Origin: Rutidosis leptorrhynchoides
Lineage: Eukaryota; Streptophyta; Magnoliopsida; Asterales; Asteraceae
Direction of reading: 5' to 3'
Assembly (NCBI RefSeq): GCF_046630445.1
Contig: NC_092340.1
Location: forward strand, 366,815,001-366,879,000
Length of the DNA stretch: 64,000 nt
The notes under the pieces: generated by a model
What the model saw: the letters and a program-made list of their open reading frames with translations, nothing else
What the model was told of the DNA's origin: nothing
The model's database searches: none
Translations under genes and position numbers: made by a program
In this document: positions 48,901 through 61,349 of the stretch, one piece after another
How the letters are laid out: each line of letters opens with the position of its first letter
Position numbering within the stretch: position 1 is the stretch's first letter

Positions 48901-49965
48901 GTTGAAAGCTCGGCCGCGCGTGTTGGGGTTATCTTTCTTCTTTGGGCATGCATTTCTATAATGACCCGTTTGGCCGCATTCGTAACAAGTGCCCGTCTTT
49001 GGTGCATTGGGCCACTTTCGAGCGACGGGAGTGGCACTTTTACAATCGTTGGCCTTATGACCAATTCCTTGGCACCGATGGAAAATTAGCTTACTACATT
49101 CGCCAAAGTGATGTTTGTTGCATTTGTTGCAAAGAGGTAGATTTCCGGCATAACCCTTCTTGCTGTCGGAGGTGAAAGATTTCTTGGCAAAGTTGTTGTT
49201 GCTTGATTGGGGAGCTTCCCATTTTCTTTTGTTGTTACCCGACTTGTCCTCGGCTTTAGGTGCCGGTACTACGATTTCGTCTACCGTCTCTGTGAATTTG
49301 CGGGCCATGTTCAAAGCTTCTTGATGATTAGGGGGTTTGGATGACATTACTCCGTGTTTGATGCTCTTTGGAAGACCATCCATGTAAAGTTCAACCCTTA
49401 AAGACTCGGGGTTCACAAGGTTTGGGCACATCAAGGCTAGTTCAGAAAATCGTTGATTATAGGCCTTGAGATCATTTCCGACCGCTTTTAGAGTTCTTAG
49501 CTCTTGTTCGAGCTTTCGGGTTTCCTCGCGCGGAAAGTATTCGGTGATCATCTTTCCTTTCAAATCGGACCAAGAGAGAGCGTGGGCTTCATCGGTACCC
49601 ACCGATTGTACATAGGTGTTCCACCAAGTGAGAGTGACGCCAGAGAAAGTGTGAGTGGAGTACTTGACCTTGTCTTGGTCCCGACAACCGCTTATGCTAA
49701 AAACGGCTTCCGTTTGCTCAAACCATCGAGTGAGAGCAACCGGTCCTCCGGTTCCATCGAAAGTGTGAGGTTTGCACCCCATGAAAGCTTTATAGGAGCA
49801 TCCCTCGTTTGAGTTACCGGCTCCATTATTGTTGTTGTTGTTGTGGTTGTTATTATTATTGTTGTTGGATGAGTGACCGGCCATGGCCGCATCTACGGCG
49901 GTGGCTATCATGCGTTGTAGAGCTTGTTCGGGAGTTTCACGGCGTGGCGCACGGCGAGGAGGCAT
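45988..49965 (-). pseudogene. Element A gag-pol (broken at the B junction)
   Basis: Ty3/gypsy polyprotein starting at ATG 49965 ([16 protein letters not shown]). It has an Asn-rich N-terminus, capsid ([18 protein letters not shown]), zinc knuckles ([14 protein letters not shown]), protease, reverse transcriptase, RNase H and most of integrase. The frame is open as far as it goes, but the 3' end of pol and everything to the LTR are lost at the B junction, so it is broken. Protein similarity to B shows a related chromovirus lineage, but a distinct family with different LTRs. No F-box or acidic ORF lies between its primer site and gag. Confidence 0.9.
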
Positions 49966-50374
49966 TGTTCCTTCAAAACAACAGAATACCGTTCGTTAGT
50001 ATTCTAAATAATACTAACCGTGATATGGAATAAAGATAGAGAGAAAATTTTCCTTGACTCGCCTTAAATTCTTTATGCCACAATGTCGAAACGTTCATAT
50101 GAGTCACCGTAATATAATCCCGGAAATTATATTACCCTGATTCATATGTGCATTCGACATCATTTCATATAGTCAAGATGGCTTGTCAATCAAATTAAAC
50201 AACGTGAGATTAAGATGAACTAAGAGTAGATATGAGTAGAAGCGTTCGAGTATAAATGCACAAGTAGTCAAGTAATTCCTACTTCAAGTCTATATGCCGG
50301 TTGTAGTCTAGACTCACCAATGTACCCTATGACTCGAGGTTGACACCAATGAACTCTAAATCCCTACAACCAAC
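49966..50374 (-). other. Element A leader between primer site and gag
   Basis: About 400 bp, non-coding as far as I can see. It is much shorter than the roughly 2-kb stretch in B and B' that holds the two extra ORFs. Confidence 0.7.
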
Positions 50375-50386
50375 GCTCTGATACCA
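50375..50386 (-). other. Element A primer binding site (initiator Met tRNA)
   Basis: TGGTATCAGAGC in element sense, two bases from the 5' LTR end. Confidence 0.92.
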
Positions 50387-50388
50387 TC

Positions 50389-51643
50389 TGTAGCGACCCG
50401 ACAAAATCGTCATTGACGGCGCCGTCTACTTAGGTCCCGTTACGTGGTCATAAGTCTTTAAAACAACGTTTGACCAAAAGATATGTCACATTCATTTCAA
50501 ATGTAAAGATTGTTCAAAGTTTACAAGAATAGTTCCACCACAAGTTACGTTACAAAGTTATAAGTACAAATGAAACTTATGCGACACAATTTAAAAGTAG
50601 CCAAAAGACGCTCCATGTATGCATATATACTCGACATCCAATGCAAGTATCAAAATAATGAGCAGAAGCATGTATCATGTATCGTTCAAGGACCTGAGAA
50701 AAACATAGAAATTTGTCAACGAAAACGTTGGTGAAATCATAGGTTTAAGTAAGTAAGTACAAATGAACCACAAGATTTATAACATTTCAATAATAGTTAA
50801 CCATTCCAAAAATTTGTTATCACGAGCACCCAATTATCAATGCTTAACATTCCTTCCATAGAACCGCATCACCTTAGTGCTAGAACATACACTGTTTGTC
50901 GAAAATATATTTCATTCGTAAACGGTAGCGAACCGTTTGAATGAGGGTTTGTCAAACCCATATGGCCATATAACATAAGTTCTCGCTTACACCCGGCAAG
51001 TGTAACTAATGATAATCGAATTGACGATTTTTGTTCTAAACTCGTATGTAGAATGTTTGTTTTCCTGTACTTGTGTTCACTTAGTTAAAAAGGAACGTTT
51101 ATGTTTTCTCATCCCAAATGTAAGTTTCAAAAGAGTAAAAGTGGGACTATGATCTCACCTTGAGTGCACGAGTAGTAAAGTACTTCAACAAGTAAACGTG
51201 TGCAAAGAACAATGCTAGTCTTGACCTAAACAATAGGTTGTATCAATAACGGTAAACACGATAGGTCGAAGATGTTCAATTAGTCCTATGGCTCGTTACG
51301 ACTCGAATACTACAACATGTGAGTCAAATTGTCATGTTTCATGCAAGATACGAGTATAAAAGCATGTTAGAACGATTTGCACAAACATTTGGTTAAGTTT
51401 GATTAAAAGTCAACTTGGTCGGGTCAAAGTCAACGAAAAAGTCAACACGTTCGGGTCGGGTCCCGAACTATTTCTCTGAGGTTTTTAATCATATATGAGC
51501 ACGTTAGAACAAGTTATATGTGAATCGGAGGTGCGTAGCATAGTAAACATTTTTCGAAAAATGGTAAAACGAAACAGAAACTTCAAGTGTAACTGGACGG
51601 CGTCCAGATTTTCTGGACGGCGTCCAGTATTAAAGGACTGGAC
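50389..51643 (-). repeat. Element A 5' LTR, inner part, interrupted by element B'
   Basis: Gap-free match to 30337-31591 with about six substitutions. It stops inside the third CTGGACGGCGTCCAG-type palindrome, where B' begins. The remainder of this LTR should lie past B', outside the window. Confidence 0.9.
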
Positions 51644-54600
51644 TGAAATGTCCCGTTCTTATTGATTAAAAACGTTCCATATTAATTGATTTCGTTGCGA
51701 GGTTTTGACCTCTATATGAGACGTTTTTCAAAGACTGCATTCATTTTAAAACAAACCATAACCTTTATTTCATCAATAAAGGTTTAAAAAGCTTTACGTA
51801 GATTATCAAATAATGATAATCTAAAATATCCTGTTTACACACGACCATTACATAATGGTTTACAATACAAATATGTTACAACAAAATAAGTTTCTTGAAT
51901 GCAGTTTTTACACAATATCATACAAGCATGGACTCCAAATCTCGTCCTTATTTAAGTATGCGACAGCGGAAGCTCTTAATAATCACCTGAGAATAAACAT
52001 GCTTAAAACGTCAACAAAAATGTTGGTGAGTTATAGGTTTAACCTATATATATCAAATCATAATAATAGACCACAAGATTTCATATTTCAATACACATCC
52101 CATACATAGAGATAAAAATCATTCATATGGTGAACACCTGGTAACCGACATTAACAAGATGCATATATAAGAATATCCCCATCATTCCGGGACACCCTTC
52201 GGATATGATAAAAATTTCGAAGTACTAAAGCATCCGGTACTTTGGATGGGGTTTGTTAGGCCCAATAGATCTATCTTTAGGATTCGCGTCAATTAGGGTG
52301 TCTGTTCCCTAATTCATAGATTACCAGACTTAATAAAAAGGGGCATATTCGATTTCGATAATTCAACCATAGAATGTAGTTTCACGTACTTGTGTCTATT
52401 TTGTAAATCATTTATAAAACCTGCATGTATTCTCATCCCAAAAATATTAGATTTTAAAAGTGGGACTATAACTCACTTTCACAGATTTTTACTTCGTCGG
52501 GAAGTAAAACTTGGCCACTGGTTGATTCACGAACCTATAACAATATATACATATATATCAAAGTATGTTCAAAATATATTTACAACACTTTTAATATATT
52601 TTGATGTTTTAAGTTTATTAAGTCAGCTGTCCTCGTTAGTACCCTACAACTAGTTGTCCACAGTTAGATGTACAGAAATAAATCGATAAATATTATCTTG
52701 AATCAATCCACGACCCAGTGTATACGTATCTCAGTATTGATCACAACTCAAACTATATATATTTTGGAATCAACCTCAACCTTGTATAGCTAACTCCAAC
52801 ATTCACATATAGAGTGTCTATGGTTGTTCCAAAATATATATAGATGTGTCGACATGATAGGTCGAAACATTGTATACGTGTCTATGGTATCTCAAGATTA
52901 CATAATATACAATACAAGTTGATTAAGTTATGGTTGGAATAGATTTGTTACAAATTTTCACGTAGCTAAAATGAGAAAAATTATCCAATCTTGTTTTACC
53001 CATAACTTCTTCATTTTAAATCCGTTTTGAGTGAATCAAATTGCTATGGTTTCATATTGAACTCTATTTTATGAATCTAAATAGAAAAAGTATAGGTTTA
53101 TAGTCGGAAAAATAAGTTACAAGTCGGTTTTGTAAAGGTAGTCATTTCAGTCGAAAGAACGACGTCTAGATGACCATTTTAGAAAACATACTTCCACTTT
53201 GAGTTTAACCATAATTTTTGGATATAGTTTCATGTTCATAATAAAAATCATTTTCTCAGAATAATAACTTTTAAATCAAAGTTTATCATAGTTTTTAATT
53301 AACTAACCCAAGACAGCCCGCGGTGTTACTACGACGGCGTAAATCCGGTTTTACGGTGTTTTTCGTGTCTCCAGGTTTTAAATCATTAAGTTAGCATATC
53401 ATATAGATATAGAACATGTGTTTAGTTGATTTTAAAAGTCAAGTTAGAAGGATTAACTTTTGTTTGCGAACAAGTTTAGAATTAACTAAACTATGTTCTA
53501 GTGATTACAAGTTTAAACCTTCGAATAAGATAGCTTTATATGTATGAATTGAATGATGTTATGAACATCATTACTACCTTAAGTTCCTTGGATAAACCTA
53601 CTGGAAAAGTGAAAAATGGATCTAGCTTCAACGGATCCTTGGATGGCTCGAAGTTCTTGAAGCAGAATCATGACACGAAAACAAGTTCAAGTAAGATCAT
53701 CACTTGAAATAAGATTGTTATAGTTATAGAAATTGAACCAAAGTTTGAATATGATTATTACCTTGTATTAGAATGATAACCTACTGTAAGAAACAAAGAT
53801 TTCTTGAGGTTGGATGATCACCTTACAAGATTGGAAGTGAGCTAGCAAACTTGAAAGTATTCTTGATTTTATGTAACTAGAACTTGTAGAATATATGAAG
53901 AACACTTAGAAATTGAAGATAGAACTTGAGAGAGATCAATTAGATGAAGAAAATTGAAGAATGAAAGTGTTTGTAGGTGTTTTTGGTCGTTGGTGTATGG
54001 ATTAGATATAAAGGATATGTAATTTTGTTTTCATGTAAATAAGTCATGAATGATTACTCATATTTTTGTAATTTTATGAGATATTTCATGCTAGTTGCCA
54101 AATGATGGTTCCCACATGTGTTAGGTGACTCACATGGGCTGCTAAGAGCTGATCATTGGAGTGTATATACCAATAGTACATACATCTAAAAGCTGTGTAT
54201 TGTACGAGTACGAATACGGGTGCATACGAATAGAATTGTTGATGAAACTGAACGAGGATGTAATTGTAAGCATTTTTGTTAAGTAGAAGTATTTTGATAA
54301 GTGTATTGAAGTCTTTCAAAAGTGTATAAATACATATTAAAACACTACATGTATATACATTTTAACTGAGTCGTTAAGTCATCGTTAGTCGTTACATGTA
54401 AGTGTTGTTTTGAAACCTTTAGGTTAACGATCTTGTTAAATGTTGTTAACCCAATGTTTATAATATCAAATGAGATTTTAAATTATTATATTATCATGAT
54501 ATTATCATGTATGAATATCTCTTAATATGATATATATACATTAAATGTCTTTACAACGATAATCGTTACATATATGTCTCGTTTAAAAATCATTGAGTTA

Positions 54601-54893
54601 GTAGTCTTGTTTTTACATATGTAGTTCATTGTTAATATACTTAATGACATGTTTACTTATCATAGTATCATATTAACTATATATATATCCATATATATGT
54701 CATCATATAGTTTTTACAAGTTTTAACGTTCGTGAATCACCGGTCAACTTGGGTGGTCAATTGTCTATATGAAACCTATTTCAATTAATCAAGTCTTAAC
54801 AAGTTTGATTGCTTAACATGTTGGAAACATTTAATCATGTAAATATCAATCTCAATTAATATATATAAACATGGAAAAGTTCGGGTCACTACA
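51644..54893 (-). repeat. Element B' 3' LTR
   Basis: 3250 bp, TGAAATGTCCCG to GGGTCACTACA on the plus strand. Shorter than the B LTRs mainly because one of two diverged U3 segments is absent. Confidence 0.92.
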
Positions 54894-54929
54894 GTACCTA
54901 CCCGTTAAATAAATTTCGTCCCGAAATTT
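54894..54929 (-). promoter_or_regulatory. Element B' 3' hairpin and degenerate polypurine tract
   Basis: The same stem-loop (54911-54929, arms AAATTTCG and CGAAATTT) directly after the pol stop, then TTTAACGGGTAGGTAC next to the LTR. Confidence 0.8.
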
Positions 54930-57900
54930 TAAGCTGTTGAAGGTGTTGACGAATCTTCTGGAAATAGATGCGGGTATTTCTTCTTCATCTGAACTTCACG
55001 CTCCCAGGTGAACTCGGGTCCTCTACGAGCATTCCATCGAACCTTAACAATTGGTATCTTGTTTTGCTTAAGTCTTTTAACCTCACGATCCATTATTTCG
55101 ACGGGTTCTTCGATGAATTGAAGTTTTTCGTTGATTTGGATTTCATCTAACGGAATAGTGAGATCTTCTTTAGCAAAACATTTCTTCAAATTCGAGATGT
55201 GGAAAGTGTTATGTACAGCCGCGAGTTGTTGAGGTAACTCTAGTCGGTAAGCTACTGGTCCGACACGATCAATAATCTTGAATGGTCCAATATACCTTGG
55301 ATTTAATTTCCCTCGTTTACCAAATCGAACAACGCCTTTCCAAGGTGCAACTTTAAGCATGACCATCTCTCCAATTTCAAATTCTATATCTTTTCTTTTA
55401 ATGTCAGCGTAGCTCTTTTGTCGACTTTGGGCGGTTTTCAACCGTTGTTGAATTTGGATGATCTTCTCGGTAGTTTCTTGTATAATCTCCGGACCCGTAA
55501 TCTGTCTATCCCCCACTTCACTCCAACAAATCGGAGACCTGCACTTTCTACCATAAAGTGCTTCAAACGGCGCCATCTCAATGCTTGAATGGTAGCTGTT
55601 GTTGTAGGAAAATTCTGCTAACGGTAGATGTCGATCCCAACTATTTCCGAAATCAATAACACATGCTCGTAGCATGTCTTCAAGCGTTTGTATCGTCCTT
55701 TCGCTCTGCCCATCAGTTTGTGGATGATAGGCAGTACTCATGTCTAGACGAGTTCCTAATGCTTGCTGTAATGTCTGCCAGAATCTTGAAATAAATCTGC
55801 CATCCCTATCAGAGATAATAGAGATTGGTATTCCATGTCTGGAGACAACTTCCTTCAAATACAGTCGTGCTAACTTCTCCATCTTTTCATCTTCTCTTAT
55901 TGGTAGGAAGTGTGCCGATTTGGTGAGACGATCAACTATTACCCAAATAGTATCAAAACCACTTGCAGTCCTTGGCAATTTAGTGATGAAATCCATGGTA
56001 ATGTTTTCCCATTTCCATTCCGGGATTTCGGGTTGTTGAAGTAGACCTGATGGTTTTTGATGCTCAGCTTTGACCTTAGAACACGTCAAACATTCTCCTA
56101 CGTATTTAGCAACATCGGCTTTCATACCCGGCCACCAAAAATGTTTCTTGAGATCCTTGTACATCTTCCCCGTTCCAGGATGTATTGAGTATCTGGTTTT
56201 ATGAGCTTCTCTAAGTACCATTTCTCTCATATCTCCAAATTTTGGTACCCAAATCCTTTCAGCCCTATACCGGGTTCCGTCTTCCCGAATATTAAGATGC
56301 TTCTCTGATCCTTTGGGTATTTCATCCTTTAAATTTCCCTCTTTTAAAACTCCTTGTTGCGCCTCCTTTATTTGAGTAGTAAGGTTATTATGAATCATTA
56401 TATTCATAGATTTTACTCGAATGGGTTCTCTGTCCTTCCTGCTCAAGGCATCGGCTACCACATTTGCCTTCCCCGGGTGGTAACGAATCTCAAAGTCGTA
56501 ATCATTCAACAATTCAATCCACCTACGCTGCCTCATATTCAGTTGTTTCTGATTAAATATGTGTTGAAGACTTTTGTGGTCAGTATATATAATACTTTTG
56601 ACCCCATATAAGTAGTGCCTCCAAGTCTTTAATGCAAAAACAACCGCGCCTAATTCCAAATCATGCGTCGTATAATTTTGCTCGTGAATCTTCAATTGTC
56701 TAGACGCATAAGCAATCACCTTCGTTCGTTGCATTAATACACAACCGAGACCTTGCTTTGATGCGTCACAATAAATCACAAAATCATCATTCCCTTCAGG
56801 CAATGACAATATAGGTGCCGTAGTTAGCTTTTTCTTCAATAACTGAAACGCTTTCTCTTGTTCATCCTTCCATTCAAATTTCTTCCCTTTATGCGTTAAT
56901 GCAGTCAAGGGTTTTGCTATTCTGGAAAAGTCTTGGATGAACCTTCTGTAGTAACCAGCTAGTCCTAAAAACTGGCGTATGTGTTTCGGAGTTTTCGGGG
57001 TTTCCCACTTTTCAACAGTTTCTATCTTTGCCGGATCCACCTTAATACCTTCTTTGTTCACTATGTGACCGAGGAATTGAACATCTTCCAACCAAAATGC
57101 ACACTTTGAAAACTTAGCGTACAATTCTTCCTTCCTCAATACTTCTAACACCTTTCTCAAATGTTCACCGTGTTCTTGGTCATTCTTTGAGTAAATAAGT
57201 ATGTCATCAATGAAAACAATGACAAACTTGTCAAGGTATGGTCCACACACTCGGTTCATAAGGTCCATGAACACAGCTGGTGCATTAGTTAAACCAAACG
57301 GCATGACCATAAACTCGTAATGACCGTAACGTGTTCTGAAAGCAGTCTTTGGAATATCATCTTCTTTCACCCGCATTTGATGATACCCGGAACGTAAGTC
57401 AATCTTTGAATAAACAGACGAGCCTTGTAGTTGATCAAATAAGTCGTCGATTCTCGGTAGTGGGTAGCGGTTCTTGATGGTAAGTTTGTTCAACTCTCGG
57501 TAGTCGATACACAACCTGAATGTACCATCTTTCTTCTTGACAAACAAAACAGGAGCTCCCCACGGTGATGTGCTTGGTCGAATGAAACCACGCTCTAAAA
57601 GTTCTTGTAATTGGCTTTGCAGTTCTTTCATCTCGCTGGGTGTGAGTCTGTAAGGAGCACGAGCTATTGGTGCAGCTCCTGGTACAAGATCTATTTGAAA
57701 TTCAACGGATCGATGTGGGGGTAATCCCGGTAATTCTTTCGGAAATACATCAGGAAATTCTTTTGCAATGGGAACATCATTGATGCTCTTTTCTTCAGTT
57801 TGTACTTTCTCGACGTGTGCTAGAACAGCATAGCAACCTTTTCTTATTAGTTTTTGTGCCTTCAAATTACTAATAAGATGTAGTTTCGTGTTGCCCTTTT

Positions 57901-59503
57901 CTCCGTACACCATTAAGGGTTTTCCTTTTTCTCGTATAATGCGAATTGCATTTTTGTAACAAACGATCTCTGCTTTTACTTCTTTCAACCAGTCCATACC
58001 GATTATCACATCAAAACTCCCTAACTCTACTGGTATCAAATCAATCTTAAATGTTTCGCTAACCAGTTTAATTTCTCGATTCCGACATATATTATCTGCT
58101 GAAATTAATTTACCATTTGCTAATTCGAGTAAAAATTTACTATCCAAAGGCGTCAATGGACAACTTAATTTAGCACAAAAATCTCTACTCATATAGCTTC
58201 TATCCGCACCCGAATCAAATAAAACGTAAGCAGATTTATTGTCAATAAGAAACGTACCCGTAACAAGCTCCGGGTCTTCCTGTGCCTCTGCCGCATTAAT
58301 ATTGAAAACTCTTCCGCGGCCTTGTCCATTCGTGTTCTCCTGGTTCGGGCAATTTCTAATAATGTGGCCCGGTTTTCCACATTTATAACAAACTACATTG
58401 GCATAACTTGCTCCGACACTACTTGCTCCGCCATTACTCGTTCCGACACCATTTGTTCCTTTCGTTCTATTAACCCCTGGTCCATAGACCTCACACTTCA
58501 CCGCGCTATGACCATTTCTTTTACACTTGTTGCAAAATTTGGTGCAGAACCCCGAGTGATTCTTTTCACACCTTTGGCATAGCTGCTTCTGATTGTTGTT
58601 GTTGTTGCGGTTATTATTGTTGTTGGGATGATTGTTGTAGTTGCTGTTGTTGTTGCTGTTGTTGTTGTTGGGCCGTTTGTTGTAGTTGCGATTGATGTTG
58701 CGATTGTTGGGATAATTGTTGCGATTATTGTTGTAATTGCTGTTGTTGTTGTATTGGTGATTCTTATCACCGTTTTCCTCCCACTTTCTTTTGACTTGCT
58801 TCACATTGGCCTCTTCAGCAGTCTGTTCTTTAGTTCTTTCTTCAATCTGGTTCACTAGTTTGTGAGCCATTCTACATGCCTGTTGTATGGAGGCGGGCTC
58901 GTGTGAACTTATATCTTCTTGGATTCTTTCCGGTAATCCTTTCACAAACGCGTCGATCTTCTCTTCCTCATCTTCGAATGCTCCCGGACACAATAGGCAC
59001 AATTCTGTGAATCGTCTTTCGTACGTGGTAATATCAAATCCTAGGGTTCGTAACCCTCTAAGTTCTGTCTTGAGCTTATTGACCTCGGTTCTGGGACGGT
59101 ACTTCTCGTTCATCAAGTGCTTGAATGCTGACCACGGTAGTGCGTACGCATCGTCTTGTCCCACTTGCTCTAGATAGGTATTCCACCATGTTAATGCAGA
59201 ACCTGTGAAGGTATGCGTAGCGTACTTCACTTTGTCCTCTTCAGTACACTTACTTATGGCAAACACCGATTCGACCTTCTCGGTCCACCGTTTCAATCCG
59301 ATCGGTCCTTCGGTTCCATCAAATTCCAAAGGTTTGCAGGCAGTGAATTCTTTGTAGGTGCATCCTACACGATTTCCTGTACTGCTAGATCCAAGGTTAT
59401 TGTTGGTATGTAGCGCAGCCTGTACTGCGGCTATGTTTGAAGCTAGAAAAGTACGGAATTCCTCTTCATTCATATTCACGGTGTGTCGAGTAGTCGGTGC
59501 CAT
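54929..59503 (-). CDS. Element B' Gag-Pol polyprotein with chromodomain
   Basis: 1524 residues, one open frame. Rough layout: capsid about 50-220; Asn-rich linker about 245-310; zinc knuckles near 310-340 and [14 protein letters not shown] near 372; aspartic protease [12 protein letters not shown] near 430; reverse transcriptase about 618-800 with FIDDILIYS near 765; RNase H about 910-1020 ([11 protein letters not shown] to ADALSR); integrase from about 1090 with HHCC finger and the D, D, E core ([27 protein letters not shown]); chromodomain about 1463-1515 ([20 protein letters not shown]). Chromodomains guide insertion to marked chromatin. ATG 59503 aligns with the start in B. All main catalytic motifs are visible, so this copy may be the autonomous form of the family. 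Confidence 0.95.
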   Translation of the reverse strand: MAPTTRHTVNMNEEEFRTFLASNIAAVQAALHTNNNLGSSSTGNRVGCTYKEFTACKPLEFDGTEGPIGLKRWTEKVESVFAISKCTEEDKVKYATHTFTGSALTWWNTYLEQVGQDDAYALPWSAFKHLMNEKYRPRTEVNKLKTELRGLRTLGFDITTYERRFTELCLLCPGAFEDEEEKIDAFVKGLPERIQEDISSHEPASIQQACRMAHKLVNQIEERTKEQTAEEANVKQVKRKWEENGDKNHQYNNNSNYNNNRNNYPNNRNINRNYNKRPNNNNSNNNSNYNNHPNNNNNRNNNNNQKQLCQRCEKNHSGFCTKFCNKCKRNGHSAVKCEVYGPGVNRTKGTNGVGTSNGGASSVGASYANVVCYKCGKPGHIIRNCPNQENTNGQGRGRVFNINAAEAQEDPELVTGTFLIDNKSAYVLFDSGADRSYMSRDFCAKLSCPLTPLDSKFLLELANGKLISADNICRNREIKLVSETFKIDLIPVELGSFDVIIGMDWLKEVKAEIVCYKNAIRIIREKGKPLMVYGEKGNTKLHLISNLKAQKLIRKGCYAVLAHVEKVQTEEKSINDVPIAKEFPDVFPKELPGLPPHRSVEFQIDLVPGAAPIARAPYRLTPSEMKELQSQLQELLERGFIRPSTSPWGAPVLFVKKKDGTFRLCIDYRELNKLTIKNRYPLPRIDDLFDQLQGSSVYSKIDLRSGYHQMRVKEDDIPKTAFRTRYGHYEFMVMPFGLTNAPAVFMDLMNRVCGPYLDKFVIVFIDDILIYSKNDQEHGEHLRKVLEVLRKEELYAKFSKCAFWLEDVQFLGHIVNKEGIKVDPAKIETVEKWETPKTPKHIRQFLGLAGYYRRFIQDFSRIAKPLTALTHKGKKFEWKDEQEKAFQLLKKKLTTAPILSLPEGNDDFVIYCDASKQGLGCVLMQRTKVIAYASRQLKIHEQNYTTHDLELGAVVFALKTWRHYLYGVKSIIYTDHKSLQHIFNQKQLNMRQRRWIELLNDYDFEIRYHPGKANVVADALSRKDREPIRVKSMNIMIHNNLTTQIKEAQQGVLKEGNLKDEIPKGSEKHLNIREDGTRYRAERIWVPKFGDMREMVLREAHKTRYSIHPGTGKMYKDLKKHFWWPGMKADVAKYVGECLTCSKVKAEHQKPSGLLQQPEIPEWKWENITMDFITKLPRTASGFDTIWVIVDRLTKSAHFLPIREDEKMEKLARLYLKEVVSRHGIPISIISDRDGRFISRFWQTLQQALGTRLDMSTAYHPQTDGQSERTIQTLEDMLRACVIDFGNSWDRHLPLAEFSYNNSYHSSIEMAPFEALYGRKCRSPICWSEVGDRQITGPEIIQETTEKIIQIQQRLKTAQSRQKSYADIKRKDIEFEIGEMVMLKVAPWKGVVRFGKRGKLNPRYIGPFKIIDRVGPVAYRLELPQQLAAVHNTFHISNLKKCFAKEDLTIPLDEIQINEKLQFIEEPVEIMDREVKRLKQNKIPIVKVRWNARRGPEFTWEREVQMKKKYPHLFPEDSSTPSTA

Positions 59504-59701
59504 TTCCCGTTAAGTTCATACTTAGTAGCTAATATACAATTCAACTACTACAATTCTATATGAAAAACTGATTATAATAATATTTCGCGTTCAAACTTTT
59601 ATACAATATTTTACAAACTTACAATACCGCTTATTTTACATAAAGCATGAAATATAGCACATAATAACTTTGATACAAGATAGTTGTGAAGATAATTCTA
59701 G

Positions 59702-60385
59702 CTAGTACACAAGTCGTTCAGCAAAGGCAATAAAGACACGTAATTCATACGTCCAGAAACAAGTCATGCATTCTGGTTTTACTAGGACTACTTCCCATCC
59801 TTGGTCTTGTGCAACATAACCGTTATGGCCGTTGATAAGACAGCGTGTTGTAACGTCGTCAAAGGGACGAGGGTTACGTAATGTCCAACAGTCCCGTAAC
59901 AATCTAAAAACCTCATTTCTTACTCCAATTACCGACTCCGCCACTTGTGGGAACGTTTTGTTTAATAGTTGTAGCCCGATGTTCTTGTTCTCACTTTGGT
60001 GAGAAGCAAACATTACTAATCCGTAAGCATAACATGCTTCTTTATGTTGCATGTTAGCCGCTTTTTCTAAATCACGAAGTCCAATATTCGGATATATTGA
60101 GTCAAAATAATTTCTTAACCCGTTGCGTAAAATAGCATTTGGGTTCCCCGCAATATATGCGTCAAAGTAAACACATCGTAACTTATGGGTTTCCCAATGT
60201 GATATCCCCCATCTTTCAAACGAAAGTCTCTTATAAACCAAGACATTCTTGGAACGTTCTTCGAATGTCTTACAAACTGATCTCGCCTTAAATAGTTGTG
60301 CCGAAGAATTCTGACCGACTCTAGACAAGATTTCATCAATCATGTCTCCGGGTAGGTCTCTTAAAATATTGGGTTGTCTATCCAT
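59702..60385 (-). CDS. Element B' ORF2: captured F-box protein (At2g35280-like)
   Basis: 227 residues, same length as the B copy, with about four amino-acid differences. By eye about ten nucleotide differences separate the two copies and about six are silent. Since silent sites are roughly a quarter of the total, this suggests purifying selection, though the sample is tiny. F-box near residues 5-55 (LRDLPGDMIDEILSRVG), Sel1/TPR-like middle, Cys-containing C-terminus. It lies between ORF1 and gag on the element's sense strand. SCF adaptor function is inferred from the family; the target is unknown. Confidence 0.87.
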   Translation of the reverse strand: MDRQPNILRDLPGDMIDEILSRVGQNSSAQLFKARSVCKTFEERSKNVLVYKRLSFERWGISHWETHKLRCVYFDAYIAGNPNAILRNGLRNYFDSIYPNIGLRDLEKAANMQHKEACYAYGLVMFASHQSENKNIGLQLLNKTFPQVAESVIGVRNEVFRLLRDCWTLRNPRPFDDVTTRCLINGHNGYVAQDQGWEVVLVKPECMTCFWTYELRVFIAFAERLVY

Positions 60386-60525
60386 TTTGTGTTTTTATAC
60401 TGTAAAATAGACAAGAGTTAGATTCATAAAAAAAAAAATACTTATTAATACAAGCAATTTTTACATATATCATAAAGCATAAGCACACTATATTACATAT
60501 ATTACACCACACGAATACAACTATC

Positions 60526-61140
60526 TTATTCCGACTCGCTTGTTTCTTCTTCTTCGGTTTTGGTTCGTTTTGCCAAGTTTCTAGGGATATATGATGTTCC
60601 CCTAATACGAGCCGTAATTTTCCACATTGGTTTAGAAAAACCTGGTGGTTTAGAGGTTCCCGGGTCATTGTTACAACTTAAGGACTTCGGGGGTTGACGA
60701 TACATATAAAGTTCATCGGGGTTGGAATTAGACTTCTCTATTTTTATGCCCTTTCCCTTATTATTTTCTTTTGCCTTTTTAAATTCAGTTGGGGTAATTT
60801 CTATAACATCATCGGAATTCTCGTCGGAATCCGATTCATCGGAGAATTGGTAATCCTCCCAATATTTTGCTTCCTTGGCGGAAACACCATTGACCATAAT
60901 TAACCTTGGTCGGTTGGTTGAGGATTTTCTTTTACTTAACCATTTTATTATTTCCCCCACCGGTTCTATTTCTTCATCCGGTTCCGATTCTTCTTCCGGT
61001 TCCGATTCTTCTTCCGGTTCCGACTCTTCTTCCGGTTCCTCTTCGGGAACTTGTGAATCAGTCCACGAATCATTCCAATTTACATTTGACTCTTCATTAT
61101 TATTAGGTGAGTCAATGGGACTTGTTCTAGAGGTAGACAT
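60526..61140 (-). CDS. Element B' ORF1: acidic, disordered protein of unknown function
   Basis: 204 residues, the counterpart of 36192-36788. It has one more EEESEP-type repeat, and otherwise the same acidic N-terminus, KEAKYWEDYQFSDESDSDE middle and basic C-terminal part, with the last ~125 residues identical to the B copy. The repeat number varies while the rest is held, as expected of a slippage-prone repeat in a functional ORF. No known family recognised. Confidence 0.72.
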   Translation of the reverse strand: MSTSRTSPIDSPNNNEESNVNWNDSWTDSQVPEEEPEEESEPEEESEPEEESEPDEEIEPVGEIIKWLSKRKSSTNRPRLIMVNGVSAKEAKYWEDYQFSDESDSDENSDDVIEITPTEFKKAKENNKGKGIKIEKSNSNPDELYMYRQPPKSLSCNNDPGTSKPPGFSKPMWKITARIRGTSYIPRNLAKRTKTEEEETSESE

Positions 61141-61335
61141 CTATCACATAATATCAAACGCGTTAAGAGATTAATATATCACATAATATTCACATGTTAA
61201 AAATATATAGTTTCCAACAAAATTTGTTAAGCAATCATTTTTCAAGTAAACACGGTCGAAGTCCAGACTCACTAATGCATCCTAACAATCTCGATAAGAC
61301 ACACTAATGCAAAATTCTGGTTCTCTAAGACCAAC

Positions 61336-61347
61336 GCTCGGATACCA
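61336..61347 (-). other. Element B' primer binding site
   Basis: Methionine-tRNA-type primer site in element sense, two bases from the 5' LTR, at the position equivalent to 35985 in B. Confidence 0.8.
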
Positions 61348-61349
61348 AC

